A stretch of 64,000 nt of DNA. Origin: Chryseobacterium scophthalmum (GTDB lineage Bacteria > Bacteroidota > Bacteroidia > Flavobacteriales > Weeksellaceae). The notes beneath the pieces were generated by a model. That model did no database searches and had not been told where the DNA came from. It worked only from the letters and a program-made list of their open reading frames with translations. Both the position numbers and the translations under genes were made by a program. The stretch spans positions 1-64,000 of the forward strand of contig NZ_FSRQ01000004.1 in assembly GCF_900143185.1 (NCBI RefSeq), written 5' to 3'. Below, piece after piece: positions 41,209 to 51,400 of this stretch (its first letter is position 1; every line of letters starts with the position of its first letter).

Positions 41209-43218
41209 ATGAATACACCTTTGATTGTTGGAATTGTTGTCGTTGTGGTAGCATCTTTAGGATTGATTTTCTGGATCTTATCAATGTATAAAAAAACTGT
41301 TCAGGGAATTGTAATTTTAAGAACGGGGTATGGGGGAACGAAAGTTTTCTTCAATGCGGGAATCGTTATTCCGGTCATTCATAGAATGGAATCGATGGAT
41401 ATTTCCGTTAAAAAACTGGAAATTGCCCGAGAAGGAAGAGCAGGATTGATCTGTAAAGATAATATGAGAGCCGATATTCAGGTGGCTTTCTTTATCAGAG
41501 TTAATAAATCGGCGGATGATATTGTGAATGTGGGGCAGACGATTGGTTGCCAGAGAGCTTCTGATATCAATACGTTGAGAGAATTATTTGAAGCTAAATT
41601 TTCTGAAGCCTTGAAAACGGTAGGTAAAAAGTTTGAATTTATTGAATTGTATGAAGCAAGAAGTGAATTCCGTCAGGAAATTTTAGATATTATCGGAACA
41701 GATTTGAATGGTTATGTTTTAGATGACTGTGCGATTGATTATTTAGAGCAGACAAAGATCGAGAATTTAGATAAAGATAATATTTTAGATTCAGAAGGTA
41801 TTAAGAAGATCACTGAATTAACGGCTAATCAAAATATTAAAGCCAATCAGGTTCGCAGAGATGAAGAAAAAATCATCACTAAACAAAATGTTGAGGCTCG
41901 TGAAGCTATTTTAGAACTGGAAAAACAATTGGCTGAAAAAGAAGAATCTCAAAAAAGAGAAGTTGCTAATATTAGATCCCGTGAAAATGCTGAGATCTTA
42001 AAAGTAACTGAAGAAGAACGTTTAAAATATGAAACTGTTCGAATTGCAACGGAAGAAAAACTTCAAATCGCTGAAGAAAATAAACAAAGACAAGTTGTTA
42101 TAGCAGCTAAAAATAAAGAACGTGCCGATCTCGTGGAAACTGAAAGAGTACAGAAAGACCAAATGTTGGAAGCAACAGAAAGAGAAAGAATTGTTTCTTT
42201 GGCTCAGATCGAAAAGGAAAAAGCGATCGAATTGGAGAAGAAAAATATTCAGGATGCGATTCGTGAGCGTTTGACAATGGAAAAAACGGTTGTTGAAGAG
42301 CAGCAGGGAATTAAAGATCTGGAAGCATTCAAAACTGCCGACAGAACAAAACAAGTGGAAATTACTTTGGCAACCCAAGAAGCTGAAAAGAAATTGATCC
42401 AGGAAACAAGAGCAGCAGAATCAAGAAAATTATCTGCTGAGAAAGATGCTCAGAAATACGTCATCGAAGCTCAGGCAAAAAGAGATGCTGCTGAAAAAGA
42501 AGCAGAAGCTCGTAAGATCATTGCTGATGCAAAAGCAAAAGAAGAAGCAACGGTTGGTCTATCTGAAGCTCAGGTGCTTCATGCAAAAGCGGATGCTGCC
42601 GAAAGACAGGGGATCGTTGAGTCGATCGTAATTGAGAAAAAAGCGGAAGCTGAAAGAAAAGAGGGTATTGCTCAAGCTGAAGTGATCAAAGAAAAAGCAT
42701 TTGCTGAAGCTGCCGGAATTACCGAAAAAGCTGAAGCAATGAAAAAATTAAACGATGCAGGAAAAGATCATGAAGAGTTCCGATTGACTTTAGCCAAAGA
42801 AAAAGAAGTGGAGTTGGCGCAGATCTCAATCCAAAAAGATATAGCACAGGCTCAGGCTGGAGTTTTAGCGGAAGCATTCAAGTCTGCAAAAATTGACATC
42901 GTTGGTGGTGATAATACCTTCTTTGATAATGTGATTCGTCAGGTTTCTGCTGGGAAAGGTTTAGATAAATTCATCAGTCACAGTGAAAATGCGACTTTAG
43001 TAAAAGAAAATTTACTGGGTGACGGTGAAAACATCATCGGCAAAGTAATGGGAATGGTTGAAAAATACAATGTTTCCTCAGAAGATATCAAAAATATGAG
43101 CATTGCAAGTCTTATTTTCAAACTCAACGGCGTAGCCAATCAGCAAGAGAGAGGACTTCTAGAAAGAGCAATGGATATGGCTAAAAATCTTGGAATCGAC
43201 CAGAAACCGATCAGATAA
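41209..43218 (+). CDS. Flotillin-family protein
   Basis: 669 residues. N-terminal membrane helix (about 5-27, IVGIVVVVVASLGLIFWILSM), SPFH domain (about 40-200: VVIPVIHRMESMDISVKKLEIAREGR, LKTVGKKFEFIELYEARSEFRQEIL), then a very long Lys/Glu/Ala-rich coiled coil (about 210-560) with EAE-type repeats, and a globular tail. Flotillins organise membrane microdomains and signalling or stress complexes. It follows the NfeD-like gene and precedes the giant ATPase. Confidence 0.93.
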   Translation: MNTPLIVGIVVVVVASLGLIFWILSMYKKTVQGIVILRTGYGGTKVFFNAGIVIPVIHRMESMDISVKKLEIAREGRAGLICKDNMRADIQVAFFIRVNKSADDIVNVGQTIGCQRASDINTLRELFEAKFSEALKTVGKKFEFIELYEARSEFRQEILDIIGTDLNGYVLDDCAIDYLEQTKIENLDKDNILDSEGIKKITELTANQNIKANQVRRDEEKIITKQNVEAREAILELEKQLAEKEESQKREVANIRSRENAEILKVTEEERLKYETVRIATEEKLQIAEENKQRQVVIAAKNKERADLVETERVQKDQMLEATERERIVSLAQIEKEKAIELEKKNIQDAIRERLTMEKTVVEEQQGIKDLEAFKTADRTKQVEITLATQEAEKKLIQETRAAESRKLSAEKDAQKYVIEAQAKRDAAEKEAEARKIIADAKAKEEATVGLSEAQVLHAKADAAERQGIVESIVIEKKAEAERKEGIAQAEVIKEKAFAEAAGITEKAEAMKKLNDAGKDHEEFRLTLAKEKEVELAQISIQKDIAQAQAGVLAEAFKSAKIDIVGGDNTFFDNVIRQVSAGKGLDKFISHSENATLVKENLLGDGENIIGKVMGMVEKYNVSSEDIKNMSIASLIFKLNGVANQQERGLLERAMDMAKNLGIDQKPIR

Positions 43219-43234
43219 CTAAAAGAATTTTCTC

Positions 43235-43281
43235 AAAGTCCTAAATGGACGATTTAACAAAGGGTAGGATAAGATCCTATC
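43235..43281. repeat. Dispersed repeat GAGTCCC..GGGAC, copy 2
   Basis: AAAGTCCTAAATGGACGATTT then AGGGTAGGATAAGATCCTATC. Same layout as 33891-33937, slightly decayed in the first hairpin. Confidence 0.65.
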
Positions 43282-43294
43282 AATAAAATTAAGT

Positions 43295-43339
43295 AAAACT
43301 CTCATTGTATAATTTTCAATGATACTTTGAGAGTTTTTT
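43295..43339 (+). terminator. Terminator after flotillin
   Basis: AAAACTCTCA pairs with TGAGAGTTTT around a 23-base loop that itself has ATTGTAT/ATGATAC-like complementarity, followed by a T-run. It separates flotillin from the ATPase gene. Confidence 0.75.
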
Positions 43340-43504
43340 TAATATAAATTTTAAAAATTTAATCATTAAGGTATTAAGTTCAGAAAATCAATAGATTTTT
43401 TATAAGCGTGAACCTAAAAGCGAAGCTAAACTTAATGACTCTTAAGTGTTTAATAAACCTTAATGATTAAAAAAATGTTTTTAAAAGTATGATGGTAGTC
43501 TAAA

Positions 43505-43532
43505 ATCTAGCATCTAACATCTAATATCTAAA
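43505..43532. repeat. Heptamer repeat ATCTA(NN) x4 before the giant ATPase
   Basis: ATCTAGC, ATCTAAC, ATCTAAT and ATCTAAA in tandem end two bases before the ATG at 43535. A repeat in this place could alter translation if its copy number varies. Confidence 0.7.
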
Positions 43533-43534
43533 AT

Positions 43535-46500
43535 ATGTCAGAAACATTAAATTCAGGGACATACGAAATAATCCAGAACCGATTGAATGAGCAGAAAAAT
43601 GATCTCATTCAAAGGCTTCAGAAGCTAAATGAAAACCGTAAAGAAATTTTCGGCGGCGTAGATTTTTCACTCATCGCCAACGAAAGAATTTCTACGGAGC
43701 ACAATTGCGTTGCCAAAGATATTTTTTCACTAAAAGATATTTTGATTTTTGGTTCTAATGCACATTTGGGTTTACAGACCGAAATCAACATAACCGATGT
43801 TTTTTCAATTTATAAAATAAATAATGATCGTTTTGAACCGCAAGACTCTTCTTTAATTGGAGATGAAATTTTTATTGACGAGTTCAAAAACCTCTATAAA
43901 TATTACAGAAATACATTTTTTGCACGCTTTCATTTTACTGAAAACTATCTGTATATGGTTTTCCAGTTGTCGGAAAGTACATCCGATATCAAGGCTTTTA
44001 AATGGCTGATCAAAGAGGATAAATTAATTTATATTGATTCTCGAAGTGCTTCGGAAGTAACTTATCCGCCACAACATGGTTTTGCATGGACGAAAGCAAC
44101 CAGAGATATGCAGCGAAGCGGAAAATTTCCACATGTTTCTTTGGCTGATAAAGTTTTTGTGGAGTCTATTGGCGGCGATATCACGATAAAAATTGAAGAC
44201 AATACCGATTCAGGAAAAGGAATTTATTCTGAAGATGTTGTTCATAAAGATCAGAACCTCGACGATGCCGAAATTCATTTTTGTGATCTTGATAATCTTG
44301 TTTTATTTAAAATTAAACCTTATCAGGAATCTGAGCGTTATTTTATTTATAATCATAAAGAAAAAATTGTTTCAAGAGTTGATACCTTGAAGTATTCGGC
44401 GGTTTTGCTTCCGGAAAATCAGGGCGTTCTTTTCTCGAACGGTTATGCTTTGCAGACGGGAGGTTTAAAGGTGATTTCTCAGGATCAGAATAAACTTCAT
44501 TATCTGAAAACGATTCCTGAACCGAATGGTGAAAATTTTATGTATGTTTTTTATGATGATAAAACGAATAATTATCAGCTGATTTCGTACAATATCATTA
44601 CACAAACTATCGAGACACCGATTCGTTGCAGCGGTTTTTCTATTTTAAGTGATGGAAGATTAATTTATCTAAGAGAAACTCTCGAAACCACAAAACATCA
44701 TTTAGCTCAGATTTGGCAGACTCCATATTCAAAAGAATTGTTGCCAAATACCGAAAAATCAGACACGCTTCTTTACAAAATCGGGAATAAAGATATTGTA
44801 AGAGTGATGGCTGAAAGTCAGGAATTGATTACACTTTTAAATAAAAAAGATTCTTACAGCGGATTGTACGATGATATTGTCAAGCTTTCCACAACGATTT
44901 TAGATGCGTATTATTTTCTTGGTGATGATGAGGTTGAAAATCTCGATCAGCCTTTAAAAGAAATCAGGAATATCGCTCATTCTGCCATTAATGAATACGA
45001 AAAAGTTGTCGAGCAGAAGAAAAATACTTCTGAAGCGGTTGAAAAAATCAAAGCAGCGGTTGAGAAAATTTTAGATGATACTAAAAGAATTAACTACTCT
45101 CAACTGACGGAATATATTGATATGCTTTCGCAAATCAGAGCTTTTCGTGGTGAAATTACCGGAGCAAGAGATCTGAAATATGTTGATGTTGCTGTTCTTG
45201 ATTCTTTAGAGAAATCACTTTCAGAGCGTTCTGAGGAACTTTCAAATGCCTGTGTGAATTTCCTGCTTCAGGAAGATTCTTTGTTGCCTTATCAAAACAG
45301 AGCACAGCAGATTTCTGAAAATATCATCAATTTACAGAAAGCAATTGACGCCAAAACAATTGAGGAAGAAATCAATAATTTATCTGGGCAACTTGAACTT
45401 TTGGTGGATATTGTCAACAATTTAAAAATTGAAGATACATCACAATCTACGCAGATTATTGAAAATATTTCGGTGATTTTTGCAAGGTTAAATCAGGAGA
45501 GATTAGAGCTTTCAAAAAGGAAAAGAGAAATTTCCGGTAAAGAATTGTCTGCAGATTTTCAGGCACAAATGACATTGTTTGATCAGTCGGTAATTAATTT
45601 TCTTGAATTATCTCAAACTCCCGAAAAATGTGATGAATATTTAACCAAACTTTCCATTCAGTTGGAAGAAATGGAAACAAAATTTGTTGATTTTGATGAA
45701 TTTATTCAAAAGATTGGTGAAAAAAGGGAAGAAGTTTACGGGCATTTTCAAAATAAAAGAGTTCAGCTAACAGAATTCCGAAACAAGCGTACGCAGAGTT
45801 TGTATGATTCTGCACAACGAATTTTAAAATCTATTCAGACTAAAGGTGAATCTTTTGGTTCTGAAAACGAAATCAACGGCTATTTTGCGACCGATTTAAT
45901 GGTGGAGAAAGTGAGAGATATTTCCCGTCAGTTGATGGAATTTGAAGATTCTGCCAAAGCGGAAGAAATTCAGACTTTGCTGAAAACTTCTCAGCAGGAG
46001 GCAGTCAGAAAACTTAAAGATAAAAAGGAAATTTATGCAGACGGAGATAATGTAATTGCTTTAGGTGACTATAAATTTGCAGTAAACCGTCAGAAATTAG
46101 ATCTTACTTTAGTGTTAAGAAATGCTCAGTATTATTATCATTTGACAGGAACTGCATTTTATGAACCTTTAAATTTTGAAACAATTTCAGATTATAAAGA
46201 AGTCTGGAATCAGGAATATATTTCAGAAAATCAAAGTGTAAAACGTTTCGAATATTTAGCGTGGAATGTTTTTTCAAACAATAGAAATATTAATACAGAA
46301 GAACAAAACCGAAGCGCAATTCAGCAATTTATGACGGAGCATTTTGGTGAAGGTTTGGTGAAAGGAATTCATGATGAAGATGCTTTGATAATAGTTTCAA
46401 AACTTCAGCAGATGCACAATGAATTAGGGTTGATGCAGTTTACGCCGAAAGAAAGAGCTTTAGCGCAATTATTCTGGTATTTTCTGAATCAGGAAAAAAA

Positions 46501-48346
46501 AGAATATTACCAAAAGCAGTTTGAAGCAGCGAATTTAATTTCAAAATCATTTATAACAGATAAAGGTTTTCAATATTTAAATGAAGAATTGTCGAATGAA
46601 ATAAAATTATTTGCTCACAATAATCATTTTTTTGCTGAAGTAAATTTTCTGAATTCTGCAATTTATCTGAAAAGAGAAAACAAATCAGCATTCTTAGTTT
46701 CTGAAAAAGCAGGTTTACTACATGAATCATTTTTAAAAGATTTAAAGGAAAAAGGAAAAGATCTTGAGTTTGTTGATCAGCTGAATGCTTTGAAACAATA
46801 TCCTGCAGCTTGTTTTTCTATTGCAGAAAGTGCATTGAATGCGTTTCTATTTAATTCAGATTCAAATTTCGAAGAGGATATTAAAAAAGAAGCTGCTGTA
46901 TTTTTTGTGACCCAGAATTTTGATGCCAAAAATATTCTTCACATTGCTTATGAAACGGTTCTTGAAGGTTTAAAATCTTTAGAAAAAGATCTTAATTATA
47001 CTTTGAATTATTATGAGTTTTCTTCCCGATTATCCAATTTCAATGAAGTCGTTGTTCCGAAATACAAACAGCTTCAGGAATTGAAAGCAAAATGGGTGAA
47101 TGATAAAAAGAAAGCACTGAAAATAGATACTTTCAAATCGCAGGTTTTAAGTTCATTTGTAAGAAACAGATTGATTAACGATGTTTATTTTCCGTTGATT
47201 GGAGCTAATTTAGCTAAACAATTAGGAACAACTGGAAACGATAAACGTACCGACAGAATGGGAATGTTGCTTCTCGTTTCACCTCCAGGTTATGGAAAAA
47301 CTACGTTAATGGAATATATGGCAGATCGAATGGGATTGGTTTTTATGAAAATCAACGGTCCGTCAATCGGTCACGATATTGTTTCCACAGACCCAAATGA
47401 AGCAAAAAATGCCGGAGCAAAACAGGAGCTTGAAAAGCTGAATTTAGCTTTGGAAATGGGTGATAATGTGATGTTGTATTTGGATGATATTCAACATTGT
47501 AATCCTGAATTTTTACAGAAATTTATTTCTTTAGCAGATGGACAAAGGAAAATTGAAGGAATTTATAATGGTGAAAGCAAAACCTATGATTTAAGGTCAA
47601 AACGTTTCTGTTTGGTGATGGCTGGAAATCCATACACAGAAAGTGGCGAAAAATTCAGAATTCCGGATATGTTGGCAAACCGTTCTGATACATATAATTT
47701 AGGTGAAATTTCCGGCAGTAAAACTGAATTGTTTGATTTAAGTTTGATTGAAAATTCACTGATGTCAAACGATTATCTTACCCGATTGACTCAGTTTGGA
47801 ATGGAAAATCTATATCATTTGTATGATAGTGTTCAGTCTAGTTCGCCGAACGTAGATTTGGCTGGAAATTTTAGTTCAAATGAAATTTCTGATTTCAGAA
47901 AAGTGGTTGAAAATATTTTGAAAGTAAGAGATGTTGTTTTAAAAGTGAATAAGCAATACATCACTTCTGCGGCAATGTCTGATGATTATCGAAACGAACC
48001 GTCTTTCAAATTGCAAGGTTCTTACCGAAATATGAATAAGTTGATCACACAGATTCAACCGATTTTAAAAGAGGAAGAAGTAACGCAGATTGTTTTGAAT
48101 CATTACCAAAATGAATCTCAGACATTGACAACCGGAGCAGAATCGAACATGCTTAAACTAAAAGAATTAATGAATATTCTTTCGGAAGATGAAGCTTTGC
48201 GTTGGGAAGAAATCAAGAAAACTTTTGTTAAAAATAAAACGATAAAAGGTTTAGGTGATAATGACCGAATGACGCAGGTGATTGCGCTATTAGCCCAGTT
48301 TAGTGAAGGTCTTGATGGAATAAAAGATGTTCTGAATAAGAACTAA
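43535..48346 (+). CDS. Giant AAA ATPase (DNA repair ATPase family, DUF3686-like)
   Basis: 1603 residues. The first 430 residues are beta-rich, propeller-like; about 470-820 is long coiled coil; a helical region follows; the AAA module is near the C-terminus with Walker A PPGYGKTT (about 1251-1258) and Walker B NVMLYLDDIQH (about 1311-1321), then MAGNPYTESG and a sensor-2-like tail. Relatives are annotated as DNA repair ATPases in stress loci with SPFH and Ter genes. No nuclease motif is visible. Function is unproven; the partnership with flotillin is inferred from order. Confidence 0.85.
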   Translation: MSETLNSGTYEIIQNRLNEQKNDLIQRLQKLNENRKEIFGGVDFSLIANERISTEHNCVAKDIFSLKDILIFGSNAHLGLQTEINITDVFSIYKINNDRFEPQDSSLIGDEIFIDEFKNLYKYYRNTFFARFHFTENYLYMVFQLSESTSDIKAFKWLIKEDKLIYIDSRSASEVTYPPQHGFAWTKATRDMQRSGKFPHVSLADKVFVESIGGDITIKIEDNTDSGKGIYSEDVVHKDQNLDDAEIHFCDLDNLVLFKIKPYQESERYFIYNHKEKIVSRVDTLKYSAVLLPENQGVLFSNGYALQTGGLKVISQDQNKLHYLKTIPEPNGENFMYVFYDDKTNNYQLISYNIITQTIETPIRCSGFSILSDGRLIYLRETLETTKHHLAQIWQTPYSKELLPNTEKSDTLLYKIGNKDIVRVMAESQELITLLNKKDSYSGLYDDIVKLSTTILDAYYFLGDDEVENLDQPLKEIRNIAHSAINEYEKVVEQKKNTSEAVEKIKAAVEKILDDTKRINYSQLTEYIDMLSQIRAFRGEITGARDLKYVDVAVLDSLEKSLSERSEELSNACVNFLLQEDSLLPYQNRAQQISENIINLQKAIDAKTIEEEINNLSGQLELLVDIVNNLKIEDTSQSTQIIENISVIFARLNQERLELSKRKREISGKELSADFQAQMTLFDQSVINFLELSQTPEKCDEYLTKLSIQLEEMETKFVDFDEFIQKIGEKREEVYGHFQNKRVQLTEFRNKRTQSLYDSAQRILKSIQTKGESFGSENEINGYFATDLMVEKVRDISRQLMEFEDSAKAEEIQTLLKTSQQEAVRKLKDKKEIYADGDNVIALGDYKFAVNRQKLDLTLVLRNAQYYYHLTGTAFYEPLNFETISDYKEVWNQEYISENQSVKRFEYLAWNVFSNNRNINTEEQNRSAIQQFMTEHFGEGLVKGIHDEDALIIVSKLQQMHNELGLMQFTPKERALAQLFWYFLNQEKKEYYQKQFEAANLISKSFITDKGFQYLNEELSNEIKLFAHNNHFFAEVNFLNSAIYLKRENKSAFLVSEKAGLLHESFLKDLKEKGKDLEFVDQLNALKQYPAACFSIAESALNAFLFNSDSNFEEDIKKEAAVFFVTQNFDAKNILHIAYETVLEGLKSLEKDLNYTLNYYEFSSRLSNFNEVVVPKYKQLQELKAKWVNDKKKALKIDTFKSQVLSSFVRNRLINDVYFPLIGANLAKQLGTTGNDKRTDRMGMLLLVSPPGYGKTTLMEYMADRMGLVFMKINGPSIGHDIVSTDPNEAKNAGAKQELEKLNLALEMGDNVMLYLDDIQHCNPEFLQKFISLADGQRKIEGIYNGESKTYDLRSKRFCLVMAGNPYTESGEKFRIPDMLANRSDTYNLGEISGSKTELFDLSLIENSLMSNDYLTRLTQFGMENLYHLYDSVQSSSPNVDLAGNFSSNEISDFRKVVENILKVRDVVLKVNKQYITSAAMSDDYRNEPSFKLQGSYRNMNKLITQIQPILKEEEVTQIVLNHYQNESQTLTTGAESNMLKLKELMNILSEDEALRWEEIKKTFVKNKTIKGLGDNDRMTQVIALLAQFSEGLDGIKDVLNKN

Positions 48347-48352
48347 AAACAA

Positions 48353-48383
48353 CAAAAAACACTACATTGAGTAGTGTTTTTTG
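48353..48383. terminator. Bidirectional terminator
   Basis: AAAAACACTAC pairs with GTAGTGTTTTT around ATTGA; lies between the ATPase gene and convergent small HTH genes. Confidence 0.9.
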
Positions 48384-48390
48384 TTTTCTA

Positions 48391-48723
48391 TTAGTAGCTT
48401 TGAAGCTCTTCTTCCAGTAATTTTTTCCACTTGGAAAAAGTTGTTCGGCTGATGTTATATTTTTTCGACATAAAGCTTGTAGAGAAATCGTGTTTTTTCT
48501 GATAATTCAAAAGCTTCATCATGGTTTTCTTGTCATAAGTTTTAAGCTGCTGATTGGTTTTTGAAGTTTCTTTACATTGCTTAAAAAGTTTTTCATTCAG
48601 CTTTAAAATCTCTTCCGTAGAATCTAATCTGCCTAATTGTTCTCTTATTTTCGGGCATTCTAGCTTTTCGGGATGTTGTTTTTGTAAAAGATCTTGGTAG
48701 ATCCTGTTGTAATTTGGTCTCAT
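48391..48723 (-). CDS. Small HTH protein, second of a pair
   Basis: 110 residues. The C-terminal half is a helix-turn-helix of the transposase or psq type (DFSTSFMSKKYNISRTTFSKWKKLL); the N-terminus MRPNYNRIYQDLLQKQHPEKL is a conserved opening that I recall from repeated gene pairs in Chryseobacterium genomes. It starts 23 bp after the partner gene ends. Such pairs are often labelled transposase, but no catalytic DDE domain is present. Function unknown. Confidence 0.7.
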   Translation of the reverse strand: MRPNYNRIYQDLLQKQHPEKLECPKIREQLGRLDSTEEILKLNEKLFKQCKETSKTNQQLKTYDKKTMMKLLNYQKKHDFSTSFMSKKYNISRTTFSKWKKLLEEELQSY

Positions 48724-48746
48724 AAATATAGTGTGGTTTGGTTATT

Positions 48747-49166
48747 TTATCTTTTCTTTTGAATCCAGCGGTGAAGGGTGCTCTTCGGAATAGAGTATTC
48801 TTTGATTACTTCTGCCTGAGTCATTTCTCCGGATTCGATCCTGTCCAGAATGAAATTTTTTATTTCCTGAGTGTAAATGTTTTTTCTGAACTGCGGTGCT
48901 TTTTCAGATTTTGGAGTGTCGGTTTTATTCACAGCTGAAGGTGGAGCATACAATATCAGATGTGAACTGTATAATCTGAAGAAATCATATTCCAACAGCT
49001 TGCTCCATCTCAAAAGAATGTCGGTTTCTATGGATTTGCTTTCATATATTTTCTCCACAAACTCTTCATCTTTTGCAAGAAAATTACAGATTCTTTCTAT
49101 GGAAATGTTTTTATCATCTACCATTTCCTTGATATAATTACCTATGTGTATGTTTTTGTATAACAT
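48747..49166 (-). CDS. Small HTH protein, first of a pair
   Basis: 139 residues: an XRE-like N-terminal half (IHIGNYIKEMVDDKNISIERICNFL), a central LLEYDFFRLYSSHLILYAPPSAVNK segment, and a C-terminal HTH (IESGEMTQAEVIKEYSIPKSTLHRWIQKK). The central segment is highly characteristic of a multi-copy gene type I recall from Chryseobacterium. Preceded by 700 bp of non-coding DNA. Confidence 0.72.
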   Translation of the reverse strand: MLYKNIHIGNYIKEMVDDKNISIERICNFLAKDEEFVEKIYESKSIETDILLRWSKLLEYDFFRLYSSHLILYAPPSAVNKTDTPKSEKAPQFRKNIYTQEIKNFILDRIESGEMTQAEVIKEYSIPKSTLHRWIQKKR

Positions 49167-49864
49167 TTACTAATAATAGCTTTTTTTTAAATTAATCGCA
49201 TTTTGTATGGTAAAGGAATGATTACGAGCCTTGTAGGAAATTATGAAACAATTTCTACATGATTTTGAGTTGCTCTAAAAAGTGGCTGCATCATTACTTT
49301 ACAATCTTTTAATAATTAATTGGTTGTAAAAAATTGATTTTCAGCAATTTGTGTTTTGTGATTGGTTTTGTAAACAAGATTTAACTGAGCTCAAAAATTC
49401 AATAATAAAACTCTTTAAAGTGATTTAATAGAGTTTTAATACCATTTAAATTTATAAAGCATATTTTCTGTTTTAATTATGTTGACTTAACATAATAATA
49501 TCCAAATATCCGTTATACTAACCTTGTTTATTCCCCAAAATTAAAAAAAAATAAGAACAAATCATAATTATTTATTTAGATATATGTTAATAATATTTAA
49601 TTTATATTGAAAATAGATTGTTAAAAGAGGGATTAATAAAGAATATTTAAAATTCATATTGTTTCTTTCTTGTACATTTTCAATGCAATACAATTCGCTG
49701 GATGATGAATATTTTCTATTATTTATTTAATAAGTGTTATTTTTGCTAAAATAAAAAATAAATTCGATTTTAATAAGATTTGATTAATTATAGTTTATAA
49801 ATATACTATATTTTGTTTTGATAATGAATTTATATAATTTTTAATAATTTTATAATATTTTATT
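49167..49864. other. Very A+T-rich intergenic region
   Basis: About 700 bases without a credible gene. The only marked feature is a stem-loop GTAGGAAATT/AATTTCTAC near 49233-49258. The rest, especially 49420-49860, is almost pure A+T with many TTAA/AATT runs. Promoters for the SulP gene (plus) and the HTH pair (minus) must lie here, but I see no convincing -33/-7 pair. Confidence 0.6.
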
Positions 49865-51400
49865 ATGCAGTCTCTTGCCTTATTTGATTTCTCAAAAAAA
49901 ATAAATCTTAAAAATGAAATCTTAGCCGGTTTTACTGTTGCAATGACTATGATTCCTGAATCGCTTTCATTTGCAATTTTGGCGGGACTTTCTCCACTTA
50001 CCGGATTATATGCCGCTTTCATGATGGGTTTGGTCACTGCAGTTTTAGGCGGTCGTCCCGGAATGGTTTCCGGTGGAGCAGGAGCAACAATCGTTGTTTT
50101 GATTGCATTAATAAAATCTCATGGAGTAGAATATCTCTTTGCAACGGTAGTTCTTGCAGGAATTTTACAGCTGTTGGTCGGGGTTTTCAAACTCGGGAAA
50201 TTTGTACGGTTAATTCCTCAACCTGTAATGTACGGTTTTCTAAATGGTTTGGCGGTCATTATTTTTATGGCGCAAGTAGAGCAATTTAAAATTGTTGATG
50301 CAAATGGAGTAGTGGGTTGGTTGCAAGGTTCTTCATTGTATGTAATGTTGGGTTTAACGGCTTTAACGATTGCTGTTGTTTATTTTTTTCCAAAAATCAC
50401 AAAAGTAGTTCCGGCTTCTTTAGTTGCTATATTAGTTGTCTTTGGAGTTGTTTTAGGCTTTGGAATTAATACAAAAACGGTTGCTGACATTGCTCATATT
50501 AGCGGTAGTTTGCCGAGCTTTCATATTCCCAAACTTCCTTTTTCATTAGAAACTTTACAGATTATTTTCCCTTATGCTATGATTATGGCAGGTGTTGGAT
50601 TGATCGAATCACTCTTAACTTTATCAATGGTTGACGAAATTACTAATTCAAAAGGTAGTGCAAATAAAGAATCTGTTGCTCAGGGTTTAGCAAATATTAC
50701 CAACGGATTCTTCGGCGGAATGGGTGGTTGTGCGATGGTTGCACAGACTTTAGTCAACTTAAATGCAGGTTCAAGAGCTAGACTTTCAGGAATTATTGCT
50801 TCCATCACAATCTTAATTATCATTCTTGTCGGAGCTCCATTTATTGAAAAAATACCAATGGCGGCTTTGGTAGGTGTAATGATGATGGTTGCAATCAGTA
50901 CTTTTCAGTGGGTTTCAATTCAGATTGTCAACAAAATGCCAAAATCTGATATTTTTGTTGGAATTACAGTGGCTTTAATTACGATTGTTCTTCACAATTT
51001 GGCATTGGCTGTTTTGGTAGGAGTTGTTATTTCTGCCTTGGTTTTTGCTTGGGATAATGCCAAAAGAATTCGTGCAAGAAAATTTACTGATGAAAACGGA
51101 GTTAAACATTACGAAATTTTCGGACCCTTATTCTTCGGTTCTGTTACAGCTTTTACAGATAAGTTTGAACCGGATAACGATCCCGAACAAGTTGTCATCG
51201 ATTTCAAAGAAAGCCGAATTGTTGACATGAGCGCAATCGATGCTTTAGATAAATTATCAAAAAAATACGCTCAACAAAATAAAAAAATACATTTAAAACA
51301 TCTCAGCGAAGACTGCCGAAAAATGTTGAAAAACGCAGAAGCTGTTATTGAAGTAAATATTCAGGACGATCCAACGTATAAAGTAATGCCTGAAAAGTAG
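49865..51400 (+). CDS. SulP-family anion transporter with STAS domain
   Basis: 511 residues. Eleven or more membrane helices; signatures near the N-terminus are FTVAMTMIPESLSFAILAGLSPLTGLYAAFMMGLVTAVLGGRPGMVSGGAGATIV (read in pieces), the SulP/SLC26 core. The C-terminal STAS domain (about 420-511) has EQVVIDFKESRIVDMSAIDALDKL. Likely substrates are sulfate, bicarbonate or other anions. No carbonic anhydrase is fused. Single gene in the window between the HTH pair and the Ter genes. Confidence 0.93.
   Translation: MQSLALFDFSKKINLKNEILAGFTVAMTMIPESLSFAILAGLSPLTGLYAAFMMGLVTAVLGGRPGMVSGGAGATIVVLIALIKSHGVEYLFATVVLAGILQLLVGVFKLGKFVRLIPQPVMYGFLNGLAVIIFMAQVEQFKIVDANGVVGWLQGSSLYVMLGLTALTIAVVYFFPKITKVVPASLVAILVVFGVVLGFGINTKTVADIAHISGSLPSFHIPKLPFSLETLQIIFPYAMIMAGVGLIESLLTLSMVDEITNSKGSANKESVAQGLANITNGFFGGMGGCAMVAQTLVNLNAGSRARLSGIIASITILIIILVGAPFIEKIPMAALVGVMMMVAISTFQWVSIQIVNKMPKSDIFVGITVALITIVLHNLALAVLVGVVISALVFAWDNAKRIRARKFTDENGVKHYEIFGPLFFGSVTAFTDKFEPDNDPEQVVIDFKESRIVDMSAIDALDKLSKKYAQQNKKIHLKHLSEDCRKMLKNAEAVIEVNIQDDPTYKVMPEK

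Noticed and set aside
48391..49166. Complete insertion sequence
   Set aside because: No DDE or HUH catalytic domain, no terminal inverted repeats and no target duplication were found around the two HTH genes.
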